Shown here: piece after piece, positions 1 to 9,617 of the stretch
Position numbering within the stretch: position 1 is the first letter of the stretch
How the letters are laid out: each line of letters starts with the position of its first letter
DNA from: Agapanthus africanus
Lineage: Eukaryota; Streptophyta; Magnoliopsida; Asparagales; Amaryllidaceae
Direction: 5' to 3'
Assembly: GCA_030015575.1 (NCBI GenBank)
Contig: CM057338.1
Span: 633,136,189 to 633,200,188 of the forward strand
DNA: 64,000 bases
Made by a program: the position numbers and the translations under genes
The notes under the pieces: model-generated
Seen by the model: the letters and a program-made list of their open reading frames with translations, nothing else
The model's database searches: none
Told to the model about the DNA's origin: nothing

Positions 1-1115
1 GTAAAAAGTCAAAATAGGTATTTTTCATTATAGACATAATTATACAAAATTTAGATAAGATATTACTATAAATTGGTCACTAAAATGTCCATTAAAAATT
101 TCTAGTTAATTAAATTTTTTTTCCTTAATTAATTATTTTTAATATTATTTTAAGCTTTTAAAATACATTTAATTAGTGATAAATACAAATTTAATTGGGT
201 AAATTATATAATTAGGAACCATTATAAACTAAAATTTAGTGTAAGAAAAATTTTGACAAACCATTTCATGTTTGGTTGTTTATGGTAAAAGAGGTTGGAA
301 AAATGAAAAGAAAAAGGGTTTTTTTTGAAAAGTATTGATGTGAAAGCATTAATTGACCTTAGATGATATTTTCTTCATGGAATTTTCTACACTTTCTCTC
401 ATTCCCCTCTTCCTTTTGCTCAGGCCAAGCCCCCCCCACAGCAGCACTTCATTTTTCCCCCAATTCCTTTGCTCCAAAATTCACTCAAAAATCCCCTGAA
501 ATCAACAAATTTCTTCACAAATTCAAACCCTATCCTTAATCTACCTCTTTCCAAACCCTAAATTGTTTAAAACAAGGTGAAATGAGGCATCTTTCTAGGT
601 CAAGTGCAAGCTAGGGTTCAACTTGTAAGGTATAATTCTTATCTAATGTTCAATTGGTAGTTTTAATATGTTAAATTAGATATTGAAAGTGTGAAATTTG
701 GTTAATTTTGCTTGTTTGTGATTTTCAAGAGAGGTGTTGATGTTCTAATTAGGGTTTGTAGTAAGGTGGATGGGTTAAAGTTAGTGTTTTGGCCATCTAG
801 TTGGTTAGATTGATTATTTGTGCGATGTAGCGATCGCTATATCGTTAAATCGCGATATTTGCATCGAAAATGCTATGTCAATATTTACTAGATTTTCCTA
901 AAAATTAGGAAGTGATCTAATTGTGATATTTTGGCGATACAATTAGCATCTCATACGACACTTAGTGTGTGCGAATGCGGAGTTTTGTCTAGCCGGGTTT
1001 CAGTTTTGGCGGTTGCCCCGAAATGACGACTTTAGTTAAGGTTTTAGCGATTTTTGTGTGTTTTCGGCGCACCGAGTGCACGTTGTGATTAATTCAAGAG
1101 CGTTGATCTTTTTAT
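1..1115 (+). repeat. Tek-1 5' LTR, first part
   Basis: It aligns almost base for base with 28908-30017 of the Tek-1 3' LTR. The alignment stops abruptly at the Ang-1 insertion and resumes at 21939. The sequence is AT-rich, with a pyrimidine-rich stretch at about 380-560 and a perfect palindrome TAGCGATCGCTA near 827. There is no gene here; short open frames are chance readings. Confidence 0.93.
1111..1115. repeat. Target site duplication of Ang-1, left copy (tttat)
   Basis: The tttat just before the Ang-1 5' end is repeated at 21934-21938 just after its 3' end. The uninterrupted Tek-1 3' LTR (around 30011) carries a single tttat, which confirms a 5-bp duplication. Confidence 0.95.
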
Positions 1116-3319
1116 TGTTAGTTATATGTATGCCCTAGAGGCCATTACTGTACATTGGATGTATATTGTAGTGGATGCTGGGACATATATAGGAAGGACT
1201 TTCTTGCTCGACATGATAGTATGCTATCTGGTTGCACTTTATCTTAACATGTATACTTTCTGTCTCTCTGATTACATGTTGATAAAGCCCTTAGGATGTG
1301 TACTCGACTTCCAGGACTATGATGCAGATCGTACTAGTGGGGCCTGGGTAGTCAATGAGTACATCCTTCATTGTTCCTAGTCGTGGGAATATCGAGACGG
1401 GGCATCGATATTCCAAAGTAGACTAGCGCATATCTTCTCGACCCATGCGATTGGCGATGGATGATCCCATATCCATTGGTGTTTGACATCGAAGATGGTA
1501 TGCGGGTGCTCAGTGGAGACTGGGTACACTGAACGGACTCGCCGAGAACTCCCAGATGGTATTATACCTCACGTCAGATGGCAGTTCTCTGGTGACACTG
1601 GTACAGCTTAGTCTGTTAACCCGAGATCGTCATAGAGTCTTGTGTGTCTCCCACTGTGCTTTGATTTCCACCCTACCATGGCTCTACTGAGTTGTGAAAA
1701 CAGGTGGTTTTTGGGTACAGTCCCGATTCACATGGAGGCAATGAGCGATAGGAGGGGATTCGTCTCTCCCGGTATTGGGGGTTGATGTTGTGCTATGCTC
1801 GACTGGCCATAACAGGAAATCCCTGGCCAGGGTTGCTGTGATATACTGGTAAGAGTTATCAGTAGTTTCACGAATGTTATGGACCTCAAGTCGGCATGAC
1901 TTATCGAGCTATTGGGGTCTGACGTTTACCACCCCTAGGCGAGATATGCGACATATCAGACGAACAGACCGGACTATACGGTAAGTGTTACTGGTTGGAT
2001 TCGCAGGAGTGTGAGCGGGCTTGCTCGTCGACCTTCTGATCGCTCAATACCCGGGTGGCCGTTACGTTTAGCAGACCGCTTGCGGCTTGTGGGTGTTTGA
2101 TATGATCATCATCTGCTGCCGGCGTATTGACGAGTCTTTAGAGTCCTACACAGAGGTTTCCTAGTTCAAGCGAAACGAAATAGGAGCACATATGAGATAT
2201 GTGCGGGACCGAGAATAATTCGAGTATGTGATACCGTATTTCATTCTCGCGATCAATGTATCGATTGGTTATATGCGATATAACCTAGTTATCGAATCAA
2301 GGATTGATTCGATAAGCCGATACGTTGGATACTAGCCGGTTATATCCGATATGACCGGATCGTTAAATCAAGTGTTGATTTAATGATTTAATGTATAATT
2401 ATATATTTGATATATTACTTTGCATTAACTAGTATTGGTTCACTTTAAATGGATTTACTCACTTAGTTTGTGCACATTGCATATGTGATATATTTTGTGC
2501 ACATGATTGTATCATGTTTGATGATACATGCAAGCTAGGGTTAGTGTAAAGAATTAGACCATGGTTAAGATTAAGATTAGGGTTTTCTTTTTCTTATTTA
2601 ATTTTGGAAAAAGAAAATGATAAAGAAAATGAAATGGTGGCTTATTTTGTTTGTAGTTGAAGTTTCTTGAAACTTTGACTAAGTAACCATTTTGTCTTCT
2701 TTCTTAACCCTAACTCTTCATATTAACCTTAGTCAATTCTCTACACCTAACTAAGGTTAATGATATGATAAGTATTGATTTAATTATCTCTTTTTTAATT
2801 ATTATATCATATCATCTTTTTCTTTCTTCATCTTCTTCTTCAATGAAGAAAGCTTGCTACTCCAATGGCAAGTCATGAAATCTAGTGAGAAATCCAAAAC
2901 TAAAGTTTACCCACTTCCTATTTCTTCATCCTCTACCTATTGCCAAGTAGTATAGGGTGTTTCCTTCACAAGTTTTTCCGACTTGGTGAAGTTGGAGCTT
3001 GTTCTAGCGATGCCTCGACGTAGATCATCTTCGGCATCGAACCGACGATCAAGCCCGCCCATTCTTCGATGATGCCGACGCTAGAGCCCAAGACATGATT
3101 TGGACAGTGAGGGGACTTCATTGCGGAGCCGTGGAGGTGGTGGACCGGATCTACAAAGGTTGTATATCCGTTCCCTTAGTTAAAATGTTAACTAGTTTGC
3201 TTGTTTCGCCTAAATATCTAGTAAACGATCCATAGTCGGGTTTGTAGGCACCCGTAAAATTTGATTTGTGCATGTTTGATCACATGTGAGACTTCACTAG
3301 AGTGCCTAGGAACCCTACA
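1116..3319 (+). repeat. Ang-1 5' LTR (family B)
   Basis: It starts TGTTAGTTATATG and ends CCCTACA, directly before the primer site. It is nearly identical to 19730-21933. Features seen are adjacent inverted repeats at 2265-2386 (see findings) and AT-rich promoter-like stretches around 2390-2430. The 84-residue frame at its start is in LTR sequence and has no support as a gene. Confidence 0.95.
2289..2386 (+). other. Paired stem-loops in family-B LTR
   Basis: Two hairpins follow each other. The first has arms TTATCGAATCAA (2289-2300) and TTGATTCGATAA (2304-2315). The second has TCGTTAAATCAA (2360-2371) and TTGATTTAATGA (2375-2386). Each has a 3-nt loop. Counterparts occur in the other family-B LTRs at 39239-39336 and, on the other strand, 43963-44060. 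Function is unknown. Confidence 0.7.
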
Positions 3320-3320
3320 G

Positions 3321-3333
3321 TGGTATCAGAGCC
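3321..3333 (+). other. Ang-1 primer binding site (initiator tRNA-Met type)
   Basis: TGGTATCAGAGCC lies one base after the 5' LTR and is complementary to the 3' end of plant initiator tRNA-Met, the usual primer for Copia reverse transcription. Confidence 0.93.
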
Positions 3334-3519
3334 TAGCTAGAGCCTTAGGCGATGTCTCGACGGAATCAGAAGTCCGATCAACCCAAAACCCCGACTAAGA
3401 ATATGCTCTCTGTACATTTTCTAATTTCGAGGATTTTTCAACATTAAAAATATGCAGAGAAATGTGCAGGAAATTATAAGAAAAACTGCAGAAAACGACA
3501 GCCTGATTCAACAGTACGA

Positions 3520-3564
3520 CCGCGGAACCGCGGCGTTGACCCCCATTCTACGGCGGTTCCGCGG
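3520..3564 (+). other. GC-rich hairpin downstream of the primer site
   Basis: CCGCGGAACCGC (3520-3531) and GCGGTTCCGCGG (3553-3564) are perfect 12-base inverted arms around a 21-base loop, about 190 bases after the primer site. Ang-2 and Ang-4 have unrelated GC-rich hairpins at a similar distance. Confidence 0.7.
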
Positions 3565-5831
3565 CCGTCTGTGATGATCATGCTGTGAGTTTTCTTCATT
3601 TGTTTCTTTTGTTGTTTCTTGTGTGTTCTGGATGTTTTTAATAATTTTCCCAGAGTTGCATTTTCTGAGTTGTATTGGGGACTCGGTGTATTCGATCGGA
3701 CTGTCTAATTTTGTCGGTGTGCGTTTCCGGATAATTTTTAGAATATGTTAAAAAGTTCGACCGGATATAAATACCCAACTTTTCCCCTACCAGGAAATTT
3801 CCAATTGTTGGACTTTTCCGTAGTTTAACGACGTTCTAAGTAGTGCAAGTAACGCGATGGACCCTCTAGAAGACAACAAACCTTAACTCGATTATGTGAC
3901 CGTCTTGAACTGCCCTTTGAACCTTCGGGTTTGGGGCAGTACGGCGTGCCACATGTGAGGCGTTGGCTTGACCCTTCTACGGCTGGACCGTTGTTACTGA
4001 GGCACGAACTGAATGTTGTTAGACTTAATTCATGTGTTGAGTAGTATCGGGAAAACTTGGGTGTTCGATTGTTCGATCGAAAAGTTTAGCATTTTCTATT
4101 TATCCGGAATGTGATACAATAATTGGAATTCGCAAATAGTTATGAGATAACGGAATGAATATTATAAACGTAGCAGTTTAGTCTCACTTGATCGGTTGCC
4201 ACGGAATTTTGATGTGATCAAAAGTCCGTTGCAATCACGTAGCGTACGCGGATACTCGCCGGGTAAACTTAATAGACAGCCTCACCCCATACCCCCGACC
4301 AAGTGACTGTAGGAGAACCCCGTCGCCGAAAGCATCCGTTCGGGTGCTCGCGGTAGCGGTGTTCCGCCTTGGTGCACTTTGTCGACGGCGTCAGGGGTGC
4401 GGCCGTCTACTGAAGTTTGCGACGAGCATTCGATCAGAATGTCGGGAATCCTGTTGAATTGCCCGACTTGATATTGAAAAGAGTTTTCGATAATGAGACT
4501 AAAATGCGGGGTTTATAATTGTTAGGCATGCGATGTCTAAGTAATTCATTTGGTCAGGCATGCGATGTCTGAGGTGGTTGCGGATTCCAACTGTTGTAGT
4601 TTTACACTTTCTTTTCTGTGACCGTAAGTGTAATATGTGATATCGCTGGTTTCGTTACTATATGTCAACGACAATTGGGATATGCATGTTTGCTTACGTT
4701 GATGACATGTGATGTTATGTGTTGCTGGATATGTTATATTGGATCGTAGTGTTTGAATAGCCGGGGGGGGGGGGGTTATGTGAGATGAGTGTTTTTCATT
4801 TTTCATTCATGTAAAAACTTGTATGTAATATTCTTTTATTGGGGCACTTCCAGGTTGCGGAAGTCGTCACCCGTTGTATATTATTTACTTTTCTGCACTA
4901 GGATAGACCCAAGGAGGGGAGCACAAGTAACCGGGTTCTGGGGTCCAGTGGGAGACCAACTCGAGGAGTCGAGTCCGGGTCTCCTAACCCTAGAATTGGC
5001 AGGGTTGCTTGCCGCTCTCGTAGGGGTCTAGGGGTGTGGGATTGGCTATTCATCACGACCGTGGAATCCGTGTTTTATACTGGCTCGTATTGAAAACACG
5101 GACGTCCTAGTATATCCAATATTTCATATGTTTCTTCTGCTGTGTTTTATCTGTGATCATGTGATGTTCTGTGACAGGTATTATATATAGTATATATGAT
5201 ATATTATATAGACGTTGCTTATGTTTTACACCCGTGCTAGCCCTGCCTCGCTCTGGCGTTAGTTACCTAACCTAACGGTGCAGACGGGACATCGAGGCGA
5301 ATGCGGATGGCATAAGCGTACGTTATATTTATCTGTGATGGTTAGGTGGACTTAAATGATGGGATATTCATTAATGAGATTAATGAAAGAAAATAAACCT
5401 AATTGATGTTGTGGAATCGAATTTCAAAATAAAACAGGTAGCTACAGTTCTTGCTTTGCATCGCGGTGTTCATTATAGAACATCCTGCACCTTATTCGAT
5501 AGGGAAAGGACCGAGATCCCTTCACCGGGAGTGACTCCTTTAGCAATAACTGGCAGATGCTACAACCCTCGGTTTGTCTTTGATCGCTTCTATAGTTTCC
5601 GCTTTGCACAGTGATATATATGATATATCCCGCACCTCATTCGACGAGGAAAGGGCCGACGATCCCTTCACCGGGAGTGACCCCTTTAGCAAAACTAGAA
5701 AAGCCTCGAAAACATTCCATTTAAAAACCATTTGATTCCGCAACGAGATCAAGTTCAAAGCGTTAAAGGTTTTCACAAAAACCATTCGCAACCCTCCGTC
5801 ATTTTAGGAAGTAGAGTACTTAGTATTCGTG

Positions 5832-6035
5832 CTGTGTTTGTTGACCATAGTCAAGGCACAGTGTACGGTAGCTAAGTGATGTCTTCCTACACCGCATATG
5901 ATGCGATTAGTTAGGACAGTCGCGTGACTTTGTTGACCTTAGTTAAGGGTCATGTGGGTGGGTCTAATTAATCACGAAATGACGGGTAGAACTTGACTAG
6001 TACTTATGATTTGTTGACCATAGTTAAGGTCATAG
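5832..6035 (+). other. Three tandem leader stem-loops of Ang-1
   Basis: The hairpins span 5832-5861 (outer arms CTGTG/CACAG), 5921-5956 (CGCGTGAC/GTCATGTG, with G-U pairs) and 6003-6035 (ATGA/TCAT). All share an inner core TTGAC-N4-GTCAA or GTTAA. The same trio is present at 14067-14279, 57852-58061 and 63607-63816 in the other Angela leaders. I infer a conserved RNA structure. Confidence 0.72.
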
Positions 6036-6252
6036 GTGCTAGGGGTAAAAAACCTTTATCGGGAGTTTCAAGTGTTGGAATTTGCAATGAGATTGCATAC
6101 CTTCTATGTGATAGTTAGATCCCGATACCCACTGCGAGTAATTGTTACTCCTGGGAGAGTTTTGCACTTTGCAATCAGCCGCTCAAGTAGGTGTCTAGAA
6201 AGGTGTCAACGGGGTTACGCCTCTGGGAAAACGAGGTTTACAGTAATTAGGT

Positions 6253-6268
6253 CCGTACGAAAGCACGG
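6253..6268 (+). other. GAAA-loop hairpin upstream of the coding region
   Basis: CCGTAC-GAAA-GCACGG forms a six-pair stem with one mismatch and a GNRA-type loop. Ang-3 has the perfect form CCGTGC-GAAA-GCACGG on its sense strand (63375-63390). Confidence 0.55.
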
Positions 6269-6479
6269 GGAACCTCCCTCAAAGTACCGACATTGGCCTG
6301 GCTGAAAGATTGGCGAACTTGTAGAGTGTAATTAATCCCGGCTAGTCTTTCCTTTTAGGGTTTGAAGAAAGATTTGATAAAAACAGTGGGAGCCATCCTG
6401 ATTAGATAAAATACATAACCAATCTAATCTTGCAAGAGCGCACGCGGAGTGTTTTCTTCTCTCTCTCTCCTGGTAGCGA

Positions 6480-7409
6480 CCATATCACGCCTTAATCAAG
6501 ATAATAATACGGATGTATTGACCGAACCCGCTTGTTATACTGAGCTGGGGAACGTTGGTCCCGCTCTAACTTATAATTGTTATAAGACAGAGCAGGAAAT
6601 ATGGGAATACCAGAATTCCTATGCCGCCCAAACGAGGAAAGTGCATATGATGCATCTCCTTCGGGTGTGTTCATTACAAAGAACTGTTTCTCAGTATCCT
6701 CTGCATCCTGGGTATATGATACCGGATCAGGATCCCAGATATGTAATCTGTTACATAGGGCTACAAAAGGGTAGAAAAACTGAGAACGGGTGATAAGTTT
6801 CATGAGACAGAAAACGGGGCAAGTGTTGCAGCCAAGTCTGTTGGTCACTGTCACCCTGTATTACGAATACATTGATTCTGAACAAATGCTATTAGATACT
6901 GAACCTGATATACAAAATCATATCAGTCTCTATATTAGTAAAGAAAGGATATAATTTTGTATTGATGGATAATGTTTTGAACATTTCCTATATCAAAAGT
7001 TGATCGGTTCAGGCACGCTATCTAAAAGCATTAACGTTCTAAATCAAACTACAGTTCCTAGTATACTGAACACACACAAGAAGAAGAGTTCAGAAATGAA
7101 CGAATTCTTCTTGAGGCATTGTAGACTAGGTCATATCAATGCGACCCGACTGGCTGAAGTTACATTTAGATGTATATTTAAATCAGTTTGAATTTACATC
7201 TTGTGAAACTTGCCAGTCACGTCACAAATATAATATGACCATAGCTCTGTTTATTGGAAACAGAGAAAGAGTTAATGAACTCTTGGGACTAATGCATGAT
7301 GATGTATGTAAGGTCCCCTGTCTACACATGCCAGGACTGGTTCTTTATACTTCATTATATTCTCTGATGATCTCTCAAGATTCAGTCATATATTCCTGTT
7401 GAAATATAA
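6480..7409 (+). pseudogene. Ang-1 protease/integrase remnant, first half
   Basis: This is decayed Copia polyprotein sequence. Translated pieces resemble the protease region (matched by eye to Ang-3 around 62900-63000) and the pre-integrase zinc-binding segment (FLRHCRLGHINATRL near 7110-7155), running into the integrase core, where Ang-2 is inserted. No gag domain or CCHC knuckle is recognised. It is broken in many places and is not a working gene. Confidence 0.75.
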
Positions 7410-7414
7410 GTCCC

Positions 7415-9603
7415 TGTAAGTCCACGTTGCGACCCCCGGTTCTTACGGGGAGGCGGAAACGGTATAAAATCAAAATTTTAACTCAAGAGGCAACATGGAC
7501 TAAGCTAGGTCGGGATCTTTACCTAAACTAAAACTAGCATACTAAGCTAAAGATATTTAGCTACTCGGATAGAGATGGTTATACCTAGTTTGTCTTGAAC
7601 TCCTTCGTCTTCAAGCTCCGGTGGTGATCCGATGGCTCCTTCTCGTCGTCTCCGTACGCCGAAGATAGATCCACTTGAAAGCTCCAACCTTTAGCTCCTT
7701 CTTCGGTCTTTGAAGAAACTAGCTCACTTGGTTTGCTAAACCTAGTGAACTAGAATGAGTAGAGATGATTTAGAATGGGATTTTATCTATGGTTCTTGAT
7801 TCTCAACTCATGAGACAAGAGAACCATAGATCAAGAGAGGGAGCAAGAGGTTGAGGGTGAGAGCAAGAGGAGAGCTCAAGAACAAGAGAGAGAATGAGCA
7901 AGAAAGAATGAGGCTCTCTTTTTCCTTTCACCCTCTCATAATCCAAAGTGATCATAACTCATCATATCAAAAAAGTCTTTTGGTGATGGTTAGAAGCAAC
8001 CATAAGGTTATCATATCATGCACTCATTTTACTCAAAAAAGCAAGCAAGAAAAAAGTCTTTGGCATGAAATGATAACCATGGTCATCATGATGGTCAACT
8101 AGTCAAGCCTAGTCAACCGGTCAACAAGTCAACAAAAGTCAACAAGTCACCAAAGTCAACAAGTCAACAAAAGTCAACAAGTCAACAACCATATCACCAT
8201 AATACTTAATTAATATAATAGTTAATCACAAATCATATTCTCATTAGGGTTGAGCAAAAAGTCAAAAGTCAACGGTCAACTGTCAACAACCCTAATGAGA
8301 ATCCACTGCCTCTGCCTCCCTGTCAACTGTGCATACACACCCGCATCCGCGTTCCGAGGAACACGAATGCAAACTGGATAAATCCAATCCCATAAGGTAC
8401 ACTAGGATCTGGCTTAAACCAAAGCAAGCTAGTGTAAACTGTCCGGACACTGTACGTGCACAAGTGCACGGATGTGACCGAACCCTGTCGCAAAACCATG
8501 CGACCTGTCGCAATACCATGCGACCTCTACTCTTTTGCCTAAAGGCGAAAAGCTTTCTGTGTGGGACTCTAAAGACTCGACACTACGCTGGCAGTGGGTT
8601 TAACCACAGACCGCAAGCGGCACTAGCTGTGCGTAACGGTCCCCAGGTAATGCCGACAAGAAGACCGACGAGGCGAAACCCATCTGAACTCCTACTGAGC
8701 CTGAGTGTGACATTCTCCGTACAGTCCGGTCTGTTCGTCTGATACATCGCATGGCGGGCCTAGGGGGCGGTAAACGTCAGTCCCCCAATAGCGGTACAAG
8801 TCGTGCCGGAGCGAAGCCCAAAACACCCTGAGATAACACTGGAAACCTACCAGTATATCTCGTTTGCCCTGGCCAGGGACTACTCGTGTAATGGCTCTCC
8901 TAGACACAGCGCGATGTCAACCCCCAATACCGGGAGAGACGAATCCTGTCTAACCGTCACTGCCTCCAAGTGCTTCGGGACTGCACCCAACCACCACCTG
9001 TTTGCACGACTCCTTTGAGCCGTGGTAGGGTAGTGATCAAAGTACAGTGGGAACACACCCGAGGCGAAGTGACAGTGTCAAGTCAGCGGACTAGGCTGTA
9101 CTCATGTCACCTGGGAACTGATAACTGACGATAGGTATAATACCAACTAGTCAGTTCCCGACGAGTCCTGTCCAGTGTACCCGTAACCTAACGAGCACCC
9201 GCATACTATCTCAAGTACGACGTACTGACGGCTGTGGGACAGACCGTCTCCCACACTGGGATGAGAAGCGCATGCGCTGGTCTACTCCGGAGTATCGATG
9301 CCCTGTCTCGATAGTCCTGCGACCAGGGACCTGAATAAGGATGTGCTTATAGATTACCCAGCCCCCACTGGTGTGACTGCCATCACAACGCTGGTAATCA
9401 AGCAAAGATCCTATGGGCTCCACTAATGCGTATAAGTGATATACTGAAATAAACACAAGTACACATTGAAGTAGAAACAAACCAAGTAGCATACTACTAT
9501 TTTGAGCAAGATTGTATATACAAGGTGAATATCCCAAGCATCCATTAAGTAATATACAAACTAGTATGATACAGTAATGGCCTCTAGGGCATATACACTA
9601 ACA
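7415..9603 (-). repeat. Ang-2 3' LTR (family A)
   Basis: On the plus strand it reads TGTAAGTCCACG...ATACACTAACA, so in sense it starts TGTTAGTGTATATGCCC, close to family B and BARE-1. It matches 15667-17855 except at about eight positions. It contains a dense TTGAC array at 8092-8290. The 137-, 108-, 83- and 75-residue frames inside it recur in the other LTR copy and are not genes. Confidence 0.95.
8092..8290 (-). promoter_or_regulatory. W-box-like TTGAC array in family-A LTR
   Basis: About ten RGTCAA motifs (TTGACY in sense) lie within 8092-8192 and four GTCAA motifs, three of them preceded by R, within 8268-8290. TTGACY is the binding core of plant WRKY factors, which respond to wounding and pathogens. 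The same array is in the other LTR at about 16344-16541. WRKY control is inference. Confidence 0.5.
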
Positions 9604-9616
9604 ATCTCCCACTTGC
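9604..9616 (-). other. Ang-2 polypurine tract
   Basis: In sense, GCAAGTGGGAGAT sits immediately before the 3' LTR. It is the expected primer for plus-strand DNA and is shared by all the Angela elements here. Confidence 0.85.
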
Positions 9617-9617
9617 A

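Larger units (their letters stand above)
3320..6470 (+). other. Ang-1 untranslated leader
   Basis: About 3.1 kb of non-coding sequence lies between the primer site and the first protease-like remnants. It holds a GC-rich hairpin at 3520-3564, a 13-G run at 4763-4775, a block conserved with the family-A leaders at about 5229-5325, and an imperfect direct repeat (about 5475-5550 and 5618-5695). Three hairpins follow at 5832-6035, a GAAA-loop hairpin lies at 6253-6268, and a pyrimidine tract runs near 6453-6470. The longest frames (114 and 120 residues, opposite strands) overlap and match nothing outside the element. Confidence 0.8.

Noticed and set aside
1126-1380. 84-residue open frame, repeated at 19740-19994
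   Set aside because: It lies in both Ang-1 LTRs; duplication follows from LTR identity and there is no protein-family match.
4763-4775. Run of 13 G residues as a G-quadruplex or regulatory site
   Set aside because: A single homopolymer in one decayed leader, not shared with other Angela elements; may be slippage or sequencing error.
8329-8742. 137-residue frame, with copy at 16581-16994 and shorter relatives at 52272 and 60345
   Set aside because: Inside family-A LTRs; conserved only because the LTRs are young.
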